A DNA stretch of 64,000 nt from contig JBJXHM010000008.1 in NCBI GenBank assembly GCA_046233115.1, forward strand, positions 1 through 64,000. The letters run 5' to 3'. The notes beneath the pieces were generated by a model, which saw only the letters and a program-made list of their open reading frames with translations, had not been told where the DNA came from and searched no databases. Origin of the DNA: JACOMY01 sp046233115 (GTDB lineage: Bacteria; Pseudomonadota; Alphaproteobacteria; Kiloniellales; JACOMY01). This document shows, one piece after another, positions 17,241-26,374 of this stretch; position 1 is the first letter of the stretch; the number at the start of each line of letters is the position of its first letter. The translations under genes were made by a program, and so were the position numbers.

Positions 17241-18170
17241 CTACGCGCCTTCCTCCCCCCGCGCCGCGGCCAGAATCCAATCGCGGAAGTGCGTGACCTC
17301 CGGCCGCGTCGCCGCGCTCGGCGTCATCACCAGGTCATAGCCGAGCTTGGTCTCGGCAGTTTCGGGCAGCGGGCTCACCAGCAGGCCGGCGGCGACCAGG
17401 TCGTGCAGGACCGGGCGGCTGCCCAGGATCACGCCCTGGCCGGCGATGGCGGCCTGGACCGCCAGGTTGTAGTCGTTGAAGCGCAGCCCTTCGCCGGGCG
17501 CCACCTCCTCCGCACCCACCGCCGCCAGCCAGTGGCGCCAGCTGTTCCAGCGCCGGGTTTCTCTGGCCCAGGGGAAATCCCCGAGATCCCAGCGGATCAG
17601 CGGCAGGCGGCCCAGGTCCGCGACCGAGCGCAGCCCCGGCTCACTCTGTGCCAGCGCCGGGCTGCAGTAGGCGCCCATGGTCTCGTCGAAGAGCCGGTGC
17701 CGGACCAGGCCGTCGTCGCTCGCCTGGCCGAAGCGCAGGGCCAGGTCGGCAGCCCCCTGGCGCAGGTCGGCGATCTGCGGCGAGGAGTCGAGCAGGACGC
17801 CGATCTCCGGCTCCAGCTTGCGGAAGGCCGGCAGCCGCGGCACCAGCCAGAGCGCGGCGAAGGAGGGGTCGCTGGTGATCACCAGGCCGCGGCCGGTCTC
17901 ACGCCGGCGCAGCGTCTCCACCGCCTCGGCGACCTGGCCGAAGCCGCGCGTCAGGGTCGGCAGGGCCGCGACCGCGCCGGGCGAGAGCGCGAGGCCGCGC
18001 CCCTGGCGCAGCAGCAATGGCCGACCAACGGCTTCCTCCAGCTTGCGGACGAGCTGCTTCACCGCCGCCGGGCTGACGTGCAGCTCCTCGGCGGCCTTGC
18101 GGTAGTTCAGGTGCCGCGCGGCGCACTCGAAGGCGCGCAGCGCGTTGAGGGAGGGGAGCCAGTCTGTCAC
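17241..18170 (-). CDS. LysR-family regulator (GcvA-like)
   Basis: A 309-residue LysR-type regulator. The N-terminal winged helix contains L-N-A-L-R-A-F-E, the helix-turn-helix residues R-K-A-A-E-E-L-H-V-S-P-A-A-V-K-Q-L, and the P-L-L-L-R wing; the C-terminal effector domain holds the substrate-binding-like fold. The opening P-S-L-N-A-L-R-A-F-E-A/C-A-A-R-H-L is characteristic of the GcvA branch, which often controls glycine or amino-acid genes. The start is GTG 18170. It is divergent from the GcvT/DmdA-like gene at 18338, so that gene is its most likely target; this is an inference from position. It overlaps nothing and converges with kpsC, 9 bp away. Confidence 0.9.
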   Translation of the reverse strand: MTDWLPSLNALRAFECAARHLNYRKAAEELHVSPAAVKQLVRKLEEAVGRPLLLRQGRGLALSPGAVAALPTLTRGFGQVAEAVETLRRRETGRGLVITSDPSFAALWLVPRLPAFRKLEPEIGVLLDSSPQIADLRQGAADLALRFGQASDDGLVRHRLFDETMGAYCSPALAQSEPGLRSVADLGRLPLIRWDLGDFPWARETRRWNSWRHWLAAVGAEEVAPGEGLRFNDYNLAVQAAIAGQGVILGSRPVLHDLVAAGLLVSPLPETAETKLGYDLVMTPSAATRPEVTHFRDWILAAARGEEGA

Positions 18171-18337
18171 AGAGGTAAGCTAATCTAACTCTTGGCATCG
18201 GATCAAATGACTCTCGCGACCCTTCGCAGGTCGCTAATTTGAAGGAGACCACCGGAGGAAGCGGTGTCGGCTTGGGGGAAGCCCCAGCGTTGAGATCTTC
18301 AGAAAAGCTTTCGAGCGGAAACAGGGGAAAGACGCCG

Positions 18338-19501
18338 ATGTTCAGTTCCATTCACGCCGACCGCGACGCTGTCCTGCGCATCAGCGCCCGGCGCTTCGAG
18401 CCCTCGCCCTACCGCGACTGCTATGCCACGCCGGAGATGGTCTGCGGCGTCTATGCCGGGCGCTTCTACCCCATGTTCAACGGCGACGACCCGGTCGAGA
18501 GCTACTGGACCCTCAGGCGCAAGGCAGCCCTCTACGACGTGCCGGAGCGCCCGGTGGAGATCTCCGGCCCCGACGTCGTCGCCTTTCTGGAGTATGTCTT
18601 CGCCACGCCGGTCGCCAGCCTGAAGGAGGGCAGGGGCCGCTACGGCATCGCCTGCACACCGGGCGGCGGCGTCTTCATGGACGGCATCCTCTTCCGCCTG
18701 GGCGAGACCCGCTTCTGGTACGTGCAGCCCGACGGGCCGCTGGAGGCCTGGCTGGTCGCGCACAGCGCCGGCTATGACATCACCGTCTCCGATCCCAAGT
18801 CGCGGGTGCTGCAGATCCAGGGGCCGGCCTCGCTGGAGGTGATGCGGGCGGCCTCCGGTGGTGCTATCGACGAGAGCATGGGCTATTTCCGCTCCGGCTT
18901 CTTCGACCTGGGTGGGCAGGAGCTCTATGTCTCGCGGACCGGCTGGACCGGGGAGCTGGGCTTCGAGATCTACAGCCAGGGCGACAAGACCGACTATCGC
19001 CGCCTCTGGGACCATCTGCTGGCGGCCGGCGCGCCGCACGGCATGGCCTTCTCCTCCTCCAGTTCGATGGAGATGCGCCGGGTCGAGGCCGGCATCCTCG
19101 ATAACCAGACCGACATGGACCGCAGCATGACGCCCTTCCAGTCCGGGCTCGGCCGCTTCATCGACCTGGAGAAGGGGGACTTCGTCGGCCGTGCGGCCCT
19201 GCTGGAGGCCGATCGGCGCACCTTGCTCTACGGCATCACCTGCCCGGCAGCGATCCCGGCCATGTGTGGTCGGGTTTACGAGGGCGACAGGCTGGTCGGC
19301 CGGGTGACGGTCGGCGCCTACTCGCCCACCCTGGACTGCGGCATCGGTTATCTCCGCATCCTGGAGGCGGGGGACTGGAGCGGCCGCGAGCTGCAGGTCG
19401 AGGCCGTGACCGGCGAGCGGGAGCCCTGCCGGGTGGTCGAGCTTCCCTTCTACGACCCCGAGAAGCGGATCGCGCGCGGGCTGGACAAAGCCATTCCGTG
19501 A
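18338..19501 (+). CDS. GcvT/DmdA-family folate-dependent methyl or aminomethyl transferase
   Basis: A 387-residue member of the glycine-cleavage T-protein fold, which binds tetrahydrofolate and accepts a one-carbon group. Conserved stretches include R-x-K-A-A-L-Y-D-V near residue 55, G-R-x-R-Y-G-I near 98, V-Q/I-Q-G-P-A-S near 165, S-R-T-G-W-T-G-E-L-G-F-E-I (the folate-site region) and a C-terminal barrel. The usual G-G-x-x-D-D motif reads G-G-V-F-M-D-G, closer to dimethylsulfoniopropionate-demethylase-like proteins than to true GcvT, so glycine cleavage is unlikely; no gcvH or gcvP is nearby. I start at ATG 18338, with AGGGGA upstream, instead of a TTG at 18239. The next gene is a solute-binding protein, suggesting uptake plus demethylation of a methylated osmolyte. 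Confidence 0.8.
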   Translation: MFSSIHADRDAVLRISARRFEPSPYRDCYATPEMVCGVYAGRFYPMFNGDDPVESYWTLRRKAALYDVPERPVEISGPDVVAFLEYVFATPVASLKEGRGRYGIACTPGGGVFMDGILFRLGETRFWYVQPDGPLEAWLVAHSAGYDITVSDPKSRVLQIQGPASLEVMRAASGGAIDESMGYFRSGFFDLGGQELYVSRTGWTGELGFEIYSQGDKTDYRRLWDHLLAAGAPHGMAFSSSSSMEMRRVEAGILDNQTDMDRSMTPFQSGLGRFIDLEKGDFVGRAALLEADRRTLLYGITCPAAIPAMCGRVYEGDRLVGRVTVGAYSPTLDCGIGYLRILEAGDWSGRELQVEAVTGEREPCRVVELPFYDPEKRIARGLDKAIP

Positions 19502-19671
19502 GGCCGCTCGGCCCTCGGTAAAGCAGAAAGCATCGTTTGCAACCGTCCTGTCCTTGAGCAACACTTCACGGCACCGGGGGTTCCCGGTCGGGAGTCCCAC
19601 GGCCGATGACGTGAAGGGCCGCCAGTCATTGGCGGCCGAAACAATAAGAAGCTCATTGGGGAGGACAGACG

Positions 19672-21288
19672 ATGACGTCCCGTATTTCAAGACGGACAGC
19701 CTTGAAGACTGCCGCCGGAGGGGCCGCCCTGACGGCTGCTGTCGGCATCATGCCGCGCTACATCCGGCCGGCCCGCGCGGCCGAGGGCCACGCGCCCGGC
19801 ATGACCGGCGGCCCAACCGGCTTTCCGGGCGCCGAGCGCTTTCAGTACAACGAGAGCATGTCCGAAGGCCGTGCGATCGAGGGCATGAAGCAGTTGAAGG
19901 CTGCCGGCAAGACACCGGAGAGGATCTCGATCCTGCTCTCCGATGGCGCGATCGGCCAACTGACCGAGCCCTTTCCCGCTGGCGCGCCCACGGTGCAGGA
20001 GATCTGGGAGAAGGAGACCGGCGTCGGCCTGGAAATCGTCGGCGCCTCCTCGACCGACATCTGGAAGAAAGTCCTGCAAGACGTCACCACCGGGTCCGGC
20101 GCCTTCGACATCTATACCCATCCCTGGAACTCGGTCGGGGATCTGGTCGAGGCCGGCGGCGCTTATCCGTTGAACGACTTCGTCGAGAAGTACAAGCCGG
20201 ACTGGGGCGATCCCGAACGCGGCACGCCAACGGCGGAGATCGAGGACCTGCTCTACAAATACAAGGGCAATTACTACTCGGTCTCGCTCGACGGGGACTT
20301 CCAGACCTGGGTCTATAACCGCTGGGCCTACGAGAATCCCGAGTTCCAGAAGGCCTTCGCCGACCAGCACGGCTATCAGCTCGGGCCGCCGCGCACCTGG
20401 GAGGAATGCGACGCCATCTCCGCCTTCCTGACCGGGAAGACCGGCATGACCGGCCAGAAGATGTACGGCAACGGCAACATGCTTAGTCCCTTCTGGGGGC
20501 TCTCGATCTTCTACGGCCGCCTTGCCAGCATGGCCAACCCGAACTTCTATTGGTTCGACGACGACGCCAAGCCCAGGTTGAACAGCGAGGCGTGCATCCA
20601 GTGCGCGACCGAGCATCTGGCGATGATGCAGTGGTCGCACCCGGACATCCTGTCCTGGGGCTATGCCGAGGCCTACTCGGGCATGAGCAACGGGCTGACC
20701 GGGCAGATCTCGACCTACACCAACCTGGCGAAATTCAATGATCGGATCAAAGCCGACGGCACCAAGGCGACGCCGATCTCCGGGGAACTGGGCGCCTACC
20801 TGCCCCCCGGCCGGCTTTATGGCGACGATCTCGTCCGCCGCTCGGTGATCTACTACAACATCAACGCCGACGTCTCTTCGCACAGCCAGTATCCGGAGGC
20901 GGCTTACCTCTTCCTGCAGTGGCTGAGCTCGACCCGAACCTTCAGCTGGATGTCGGGCAACCCCAGCGGCTACTTCGACCCCTTCCAGGTGGCCAATTTC
21001 AACGAGCCGCTGGTGATCGAGACCTATCACGACTACCTGGTCCCGGTCATTCAGGAGACCATTCGCCGCTCGGCGCCGACCTTGAACTTTGCCGGACAGA
21101 CGGCCTTAGATAATGCCTTGGACGAGGAGATCCAGGCCATGCTGACCGGGCAGAAATCACCTAAGGAGGCGATGGAGAACGCCCAGAAGCGCTGGGAGCG
21201 GATCATCCGCCGGCGCGGCACCGACGAGATGGAGGAAGCCATTCACAAGAGCCGCTTCGCCTGGCCCACGGTCATCGACAAGGCATGA
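19672..21288 (+). CDS. Tat-exported ABC solute-binding protein (family 1)
   Basis: A 538-residue periplasmic binding protein of the extracellular solute-binding family 1 type. The N-terminus R-I-S-R-R-T-A-L-K followed by a hydrophobic stretch and A-R-A-A-E is a twin-arginine signal, so it is probably exported folded. The body has P-W-N-S-V-G-D-L near residue 145 and R-T-W-E-E-C-D near 240, as in sugar- and osmolyte-type binding proteins. ATG 19672 has GGGGAGGA upstream. No permease or ATPase follows; instead its last codon overlaps the GNAT gene by ATGA. The ligand is unknown; the GcvT/DmdA-like neighbour 170 bp upstream hints at a methylated or amine compound. Confidence 0.85.
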   Translation: MTSRISRRTALKTAAGGAALTAAVGIMPRYIRPARAAEGHAPGMTGGPTGFPGAERFQYNESMSEGRAIEGMKQLKAAGKTPERISILLSDGAIGQLTEPFPAGAPTVQEIWEKETGVGLEIVGASSTDIWKKVLQDVTTGSGAFDIYTHPWNSVGDLVEAGGAYPLNDFVEKYKPDWGDPERGTPTAEIEDLLYKYKGNYYSVSLDGDFQTWVYNRWAYENPEFQKAFADQHGYQLGPPRTWEECDAISAFLTGKTGMTGQKMYGNGNMLSPFWGLSIFYGRLASMANPNFYWFDDDAKPRLNSEACIQCATEHLAMMQWSHPDILSWGYAEAYSGMSNGLTGQISTYTNLAKFNDRIKADGTKATPISGELGAYLPPGRLYGDDLVRRSVIYYNINADVSSHSQYPEAAYLFLQWLSSTRTFSWMSGNPSGYFDPFQVANFNEPLVIETYHDYLVPVIQETIRRSAPTLNFAGQTALDNALDEEIQAMLTGQKSPKEAMENAQKRWERIIRRRGTDEMEEAIHKSRFAWPTVIDKA

Positions 21289-21758
21289 CCGGAGTGTCCG
21301 AAGAGCGATCCTTTCTTATTCGCCTGGCCGGACCCGCGGACATAGCGCGGGTCCGTGCCATCGCCGAGGCCGCCTATCAGCCCTTCGTGGCCGAGATCGG
21401 CCGGGCGCCCGCCCCTATGGTGGCCGACTTTGCCGCTGCGGCCGAGGCCGGCACGCTGCATGTTCTGGAGGAGGCAGGCCGGATGCTGGCCTACATCCAC
21501 CTCTATCCCAAGGGCGAGGTGCTGCACATCGAGAACCTGGCAGTCGCCCCCGAGGCGCACCGCCGCGGTCTTGCCCGCCGTCTGCTGGCCTTTGCCGAGA
21601 CCGAGGCACGGGACCGCGGCATCGCCTGTCTCGATCTCTACACCAACGAGGTCATGAAGGGGGCCTATGGCCTCTACATCGCCAGCGGCTTCACGGAGAT
21701 CGACCGGCGCGTTGAGGCCGGCTTCCGGCGGATCTACCTGCAGAAGCGACTGGATTGA
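21285..21758 (+). CDS. GNAT-family N-acetyltransferase
   Basis: A 157-residue acetyl-CoA-dependent acyltransferase. Strand beta-4 (L-H-I-E-N-L-A-V-A-P) leads into the pyrophosphate-binding loop H-R-R-G-L-A-R-R-L-L, followed by the C-terminal Y-x-x-x-G-F motif (Y-I-A-S-G-F-T-E). It starts on the ATGA overlap with the binding-protein gene, so translation is coupled. The substrate is unknown; coupling to an uptake protein suggests that it modifies the imported compound. Confidence 0.88.
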   Translation: MTGVSEERSFLIRLAGPADIARVRAIAEAAYQPFVAEIGRAPAPMVADFAAAAEAGTLHVLEEAGRMLAYIHLYPKGEVLHIENLAVAPEAHRRGLARRLLAFAETEARDRGIACLDLYTNEVMKGAYGLYIASGFTEIDRRVEAGFRRIYLQKRLD

Positions 21759-21771
21759 CCTTGCCGCACCG

Positions 21772-23220
21772 CTATCGCGGCCGCTGCCAAGGGCAGGCAA
21801 AAGCCTGATCGCGCACCAGGTCTCTACAGACCTCGTCGGCCAGGGCTTCGCTGCCGCCCGAAAGCTGCTTCGCCAGCAGGCGACAGACGTTGCCGCCGTA
21901 GATCGCGCTGAGATCGTCCAGGTCGAAGACGGGCCTGCCGTCGGCGGCCCTGGTCGTCATCAACAGGTCGGTCAACGCTGCCAGATGTGCGACGTCGAAG
22001 GGAGTCTTCACGGCCCCGTCGAAATCCGAACCGAGCGCGATGTGGCGGACGGGATCGAAGGCCGGGTCCGCCAGCCGCATTTCCGCAGCGAAGTCCCGGT
22101 CGCTCAGGATCTCCTTGGTTGCGGCGAAGGCCAGGGCCAGGCGCTGCATGCCGCGGCCGACCGCTTCCGGCCAAAAGCCGATTCCGACTATTCCGCCGTT
22201 CCGTGCGATGGCCTGCACCAGCCGGTCGGGAAGATTGCGTTCATAGTCGCAGTCTTCGTCATCGCCTTTGGTCGGGCAGAGACGGCGAATGCCGGTGTGA
22301 GAGATCACGACCGGGGCTGAGAGGGTGTCGAGGGCCATCTCGATTGCCCGGTCTGAGGCATGTGCCAGGTCGACCAGCATGGCATTGCTCTCGACCTGCT
22401 GCAGCAACTCCAGGCCGCTCGGGGTCAGGCCGCTGGTCTGGATACAGCCTTCGCTTGCAGCCCCGAACTGATTGTTGAAGCGGTGGGTTGGCGCCACCAT
22501 GCGCACCTTGAGCGCCTTGAGGTCCTTGACGGCGGCTTGGATCTGAGCCGTCTCGCGCCCGATCCAGTGGGCGCCCTCGATCGCGATCAGGACGCCGACC
22601 GCGGGCTTGCACTGGCGGCGCTCATCCAGCAAGTCCCGCAAGTCCTGGGCGGTGGCAATCAGCTTGAAGTAGGGGCGCTGGCCCGGGGCCCTTTCCGCAA
22701 GGCTACGTGACTCGTGGACCGCCTTCAGCAGCAAGCTGATTTCATCGACGGCGCGGACTCGCAGGTCCTTGCGCGCGATCGGGAAACGGCCTTGGAGGAG
22801 GCGCAGCCAGCTGACCTGGTCGCGATTGTCTTCCTTGATGCAGCGCCTGGCATCGGGATTAATCAGCTCCGCCCAGACCGGCTTCCTGGCATCGACGGGC
22901 GTCTTGGTAACGAGCGCGAAGACCTGTAGGGCGACGTTCCCTTCCTGCAGGCGCGGCAGGTCGACGTGACCGAAAGCGGTTCCCCCGATGACGTCTCGTT
23001 CCCAGAGGAAAGTATCAGCATGAAGGTCGGCGATGAAGAGAAAGCGGCTGTGCAGAGCCTTGGCCTCTTCGCTGATCTCCTCCTTCCAGTCACTCGGCCG
23101 GTAGACTTTGTTGGCGATCGCATCGATCAATTCGTCGGCCGCCATCGCACTTTGCATAGCAGGGGAGCAGAGCGTGAGCCCCCAAACCGAAAGGGCGGCT
23201 AGCCAGGTTCGCGTCCGCAT
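21772..23220 (-). CDS. Secreted membrane dipeptidase (peptidase M19)
   Basis: A 482-residue zinc dipeptidase of the renal dipeptidase family. The N-terminal 29 residues are a Sec signal (R-T-R-T-W-L-A-A-L, hydrophobic core, A-M-A-A). Metal ligands follow the family order: H-A-D near residue 68 (HxD), E in A-I-E-G-A-H, H in V-D-L-A-H-A-S, and H in V-I-S-H-T-G; G-S-D-F-D-G near the end is also conserved. I start at ATG 23220, which places GGGGAGG upstream and opens directly with the signal peptide, rather than 84 bp earlier. It would hydrolyse D- or L-dipeptides or beta-lactam-like amides in the periplasm. It converges with the GNAT gene, 13 bp apart. Confidence 0.88.
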   Translation of the reverse strand: MRTRTWLAALSVWGLTLCSPAMQSAMAADELIDAIANKVYRPSDWKEEISEEAKALHSRFLFIADLHADTFLWERDVIGGTAFGHVDLPRLQEGNVALQVFALVTKTPVDARKPVWAELINPDARRCIKEDNRDQVSWLRLLQGRFPIARKDLRVRAVDEISLLLKAVHESRSLAERAPGQRPYFKLIATAQDLRDLLDERRQCKPAVGVLIAIEGAHWIGRETAQIQAAVKDLKALKVRMVAPTHRFNNQFGAASEGCIQTSGLTPSGLELLQQVESNAMLVDLAHASDRAIEMALDTLSAPVVISHTGIRRLCPTKGDDEDCDYERNLPDRLVQAIARNGGIVGIGFWPEAVGRGMQRLALAFAATKEILSDRDFAAEMRLADPAFDPVRHIALGSDFDGAVKTPFDVAHLAALTDLLMTTRAADGRPVFDLDDLSAIYGGNVCRLLAKQLSGGSEALADEVCRDLVRDQAFACPWQRPR

Positions 23221-23233
23221 TGTGACCTCCCCT

Positions 23234-23767
23234 TCACGGAGACATCGGGGGCACCTTGACGTAGCGTGTCCCCGCATTCTCATCTCGGTAGATCTGATAG
23301 CCAACGAAGCTAGAAACCGCTCGATAGATCAATTGCCTCTTGAGCAGGCCCATTCCGGCGGACTTCAGACCGGCGAGCAGCACTTCATTGGCAAAGTGGA
23401 AGTCCTGCTTCCGGGCTTTGTGACCAGCTAGGTCCTGCCACGCCAGGAACAGGAAATCGTGCACGATCGAGGCTTCAAGGTGCGGGCCCACCCGGTCGAC
23501 GATCGGGCGTGCGATTGCGGGAACCGAGGCCAGGTCGGTCAACATGCCGCTCGGCACGGCCAGTTCCTGACGCCTGCCGTCCACCTTGAAGGCGACGCGG
23601 TATTCGCCGTAGACAAGATACTGTGTTTCTCGGTCTCTCGAAGACGTCAACCCGGTCCTGGCCCGGCAGATGTAGAGGTCAGATAGGTAGGTGAAGTCCG
23701 ATACGGAAGTCCAATGATCCGGATAGGGGTTTGGAAATTCTGGCTTGTATCCTTGGAACGCACCCAT
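23234..23767 (-). CDS. DUF1353 family protein
   Basis: A 177-residue protein with the DUF1353 core: a beta strand ending P-S-G-M-L-T-D-L-A-S-V-P (near residue 76) followed by a helix with I-V-H-D-F-L-F (near 103). Members are common in phages and prophages, where their role is unknown. No other phage gene is seen nearby. The gene lies 13 bp upstream of the dipeptidase on the same strand, so the two are probably co-transcribed; by position it may share a peptidoglycan-related theme, but this is a guess. Confidence 0.8.
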   Translation of the reverse strand: MGAFQGYKPEFPNPYPDHWTSVSDFTYLSDLYICRARTGLTSSRDRETQYLVYGEYRVAFKVDGRRQELAVPSGMLTDLASVPAIARPIVDRVGPHLEASIVHDFLFLAWQDLAGHKARKQDFHFANEVLLAGLKSAGMGLLKRQLIYRAVSSFVGYQIYRDENAGTRYVKVPPMSP

Positions 23768-24205
23768 CGTCCAGTTCCTTTCCTTGTCGCGGCGGGCCTA
23801 GCCTGTTCAGTGCTCCTCTTGTCCCTTGGTGTGCACATCAGAATAGGAGAATGAAATAATATTGATTTATATCAAAAAGTTACCCTCTCTTTCTGCGTCT
23901 AACATTGATCTAGAAATTTACTTTTACGCCATATTGGCGGCGTCGATATCGGGTGTTCTGTTCATGGTCTTGCCGATATTCCTCTGGTGTGAGTAGTTGT
24001 CTAAATATCAGTCTATCAAAGCGGCGCGGTATGGTCTAGCTGCAAACGCAATCAAGAGGTGCGGGGAAGGTCGCTACTGCAGGGAACGGCATAAATTGCG
24101 GGGGGCGCCTTTAATTTGTCCGAGGTTTGCGACACTGGAAGCAAAGCTGATAGTCTTACGCGCGATGCCGAGGCTGAGTTCGGGACGAGGGGACGAGAGG
24201 GCGGA
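23768..24205. other. AT-rich intergenic region between divergent genes
   Basis: No gene or RNA is recognisable in this 438-bp stretch. It is markedly richer in A and T than its surroundings, particularly 23840-24010, and contains the promoters for the DUF1353/dipeptidase pair and the HlyD-like gene. I see no clear operator. Confidence 0.55.
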
Positions 24206-25435
24206 ATGGCGGCGGAAAAGACGAAGGCCAAGGGCAAGGGCCGTTACATTACCTGGTTCGTGGCCATCGCACTGGTCGTCTACATCGGTTTCATGCTGGG
24301 GCCCTACCTGCGCTCTACCCTGATACGCGATGCGGCTGTGACCACCTGGATTCACCTGGCAACCTCGCCGATCTACGGTGAGGTGGCCGAGAAGCTGCCG
24401 AAGCCGGGCGACCGGATCGGCGAGGGGGGGCAGATCGTCCGGGTGCGCAACGCCAAGGCCGACCGCAGCCAGTTCGAGTCCGCCCTGGCGGACGTCGACG
24501 AGGCGGAGAACTTGGTGGCGGCCGCCGAGACCTACCTCGCCGAGCTGGACCAGCTCAGGACCGACCGCAAGCAGCAGTTCGAAGAGTACCGGGCCACCTT
24601 CATCGAAGAGCTGAACGAGGAACTGGTCGGGCTCGATGAGCGGCTGCACCGCGGCGGCCAGGAGCTGGAGGCGCTGAAGCGGCTGACCGCCCGCAAGGAG
24701 AGCCTGGCCAGTTCCGGCTCCGCGGCGCTCTCCGATCTGGATGAGTCCCGCACGCGCAGCCTGGCCCTGGAGCGGCACCTGGAGGGCCTGCGCAGCGAGG
24801 AACGCAAGCTGCTGACCCGCCTGGCTGCAGCCAAGACAGGCACCATCATCCTAGACGACGGCTCCGACCCGGACTGGGGTGCACGCACGCTGCACGAGCT
24901 CGACGCAGCCATCGCCGAGGCCAGCTATCAGCTCGCAGAGGCCAAGGCCAGGTTGGCGAACGCCGAAACCAAGGCCGCGGCGGAGGACCTGAACTTCAAG
25001 AACTTGACCGAAGGCCACGTGAAGGCGCCTAAGGGGGCGGTGCTGTGGAGCACCATCGTCGGCGAGGGCGCGGCGGTCGACGTCGGCACGCCAGTCGCCT
25101 CCTGGATCGACTGCGAGCAGCTACTGGTCGACGTGCCGGTGGCCGACGCCGAGGTGCCACTGCTGCAACCGGGCACCCGGGCCAGCGTGATCTTCGAGGG
25201 CGAGGCCAAGCCGCGCGACGCCACGGTTTACCTGACGCGCGGCAGCGCCTCGACGATCAAGGCCGACGACCTGGCGGCGCTCGCCAAGGGGCGCGAGGCC
25301 GGCGTGGCCCAAGCCCTACTGGTGATGGACCTGCAGGAGGAGGACAAGGCGCGCTGTCCGGTCGGCCATGCCGCCTACGTCGACTTCCCCGACATCGGGC
25401 TGATCGACGTCATCCTCGCACGCCTGCGCCTCTAG
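24206..25435 (+). CDS. HlyD-like membrane-fusion protein
   Basis: A 409-residue inner-membrane-anchored periplasmic adaptor. One transmembrane helix (about residues 15-36, I-T-W-F-V-A-I-A-L) is followed by a half-barrel (I-Y-G-E-V-A-E near 55), a long charged coiled coil (about 85-245, rich in E, L and R), the second half-barrel (G-H-V-K-A-P-K-G near 270) and a beta-barrel domain. I start at ATG 24206, with GAGAGGGCGGA upstream; the frame is open to 24116. It is followed 10 bp later by the CDF-like gene, so it is not next to a T1SS ATPase or TolC. It might serve polysaccharide export or an unusual transporter rather than RTX secretion. Confidence 0.8.
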   Translation: MAAEKTKAKGKGRYITWFVAIALVVYIGFMLGPYLRSTLIRDAAVTTWIHLATSPIYGEVAEKLPKPGDRIGEGGQIVRVRNAKADRSQFESALADVDEAENLVAAAETYLAELDQLRTDRKQQFEEYRATFIEELNEELVGLDERLHRGGQELEALKRLTARKESLASSGSAALSDLDESRTRSLALERHLEGLRSEERKLLTRLAAAKTGTIILDDGSDPDWGARTLHELDAAIAEASYQLAEAKARLANAETKAAAEDLNFKNLTEGHVKAPKGAVLWSTIVGEGAAVDVGTPVASWIDCEQLLVDVPVADAEVPLLQPGTRASVIFEGEAKPRDATVYLTRGSASTIKADDLAALAKGREAGVAQALLVMDLQEEDKARCPVGHAAYVDFPDIGLIDVILARLRL

Positions 25436-25445
25436 GAGCCGCGCG

Positions 25446-26369
25446 ATGGCCGTGCACCGCAGCCTGAGCGAGGCCGAGCAGCAGCGCGAACGCGCGCTCT
25501 TCTATACCCTGTTCGCTGATATCAGCATCCTGGCGGTGATCGCGGTCGTCGCCTTCGCCTCCGGCTCGCTCACGATGCAGGCGGAGCTGGTGCGCATCGT
25601 GCTGATGGTGGGGCTGGAGGTCTTCTCCTTCGTCGCCATGTGGCGCATCCACCGCGGCCGCTTCACCGACTTCGAGTTCGGCCACGGCAAGATCGAACAG
25701 CTCGCCAACCTCGGAATCGCAGTCGGTCTCCTGGGCGGCGGCGGGCTGATCCTCACCGGCTCCATCGACGCGCTGACCGGCGATCCTCAGGTGCTCTCGC
25801 CGCTGGGGCTGGCCCTGGGCGCCTCGGTGGCGGCGGTGAACACGGCGGAGAACTTCCTGGCCTGGTGGGCCATGCGGAAGGCCGCCGAGGTCGAGCGCAG
25901 CACCATCCTGGAGTCGCAGATGCGCGCGCGCTGGGTGAAGTTGGTCTCCTCGGGGGTGGTGCAGCTGGCGCTGACCATCGCGGCCATCACCTACGACACC
26001 ATGGTGGCGCACTGGCTGGACGGCCTGGGGGCGATCTTCGTCGCCTGCTTCATGATCCTGACCGCCATCGACATGCTGCGCGAGGGGCTGCCCGATATCC
26101 TGGACAAAGGGCTGGACGAGGCGGCGCATCTGGCGATCCTGCGCGCACTGGCGGCCAACGACGAGAGCTACGCCACCTTCCACGGCGTACGCACCCGGCG
26201 CGCCGGCGGCCACATGTTCGTCGAGGTGGATCTGGGCTATCCGCAGGAACTCAGCCTGTCGGAGATCGACCGCCGCCGACAGGCCCTGGAAGCCTCCTTC
26301 CACCAGGAACTGGGCGACTGTGACATCACGGTGAAGGTGCGCGGCGAGGAGGTTCCCGCAGCGATTTAA
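25446..26369 (+). CDS. CDF-family cation transporter, atypical
   Basis: A 307-residue inner-membrane protein of the cation diffusion facilitator fold: about six hydrophobic segments, the conserved F-G-H-G-K-I-E-Q-L after the second, H-W-L-D-G-L in the fifth, and a C-terminal cytoplasmic ferredoxin-like domain (F-H-G-V-R-T-R, then V-E-V-D-L). By hand alignment to FieF the two aspartates of the second helix that bind metal are replaced: V-D-x-x-V-D becomes V-R-I-V-L-M. It may therefore carry a different ion or be non-transporting. It forms a two-gene unit with the HlyD-like gene. Confidence 0.78.
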   Translation: MAVHRSLSEAEQQRERALFYTLFADISILAVIAVVAFASGSLTMQAELVRIVLMVGLEVFSFVAMWRIHRGRFTDFEFGHGKIEQLANLGIAVGLLGGGGLILTGSIDALTGDPQVLSPLGLALGASVAAVNTAENFLAWWAMRKAAEVERSTILESQMRARWVKLVSSGVVQLALTIAAITYDTMVAHWLDGLGAIFVACFMILTAIDMLREGLPDILDKGLDEAAHLAILRALAANDESYATFHGVRTRRAGGHMFVEVDLGYPQELSLSEIDRRRQALEASFHQELGDCDITVKVRGEEVPAAI

Positions 26370-26374
26370 CCGGG

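Noticed and set aside
23234..23767. DUF1353 gene as sign of a prophage
   Set aside because: No integrase, capsid, terminase or attachment site is seen on either side, so a prophage is not supported.
24206..25435. HlyD-like gene as the secretion partner of the RTX proteins
   Set aside because: It is coupled to a CDF-type gene and lacks an adjacent ABC exporter or TolC. A role in RTX export is possible but not supported here.
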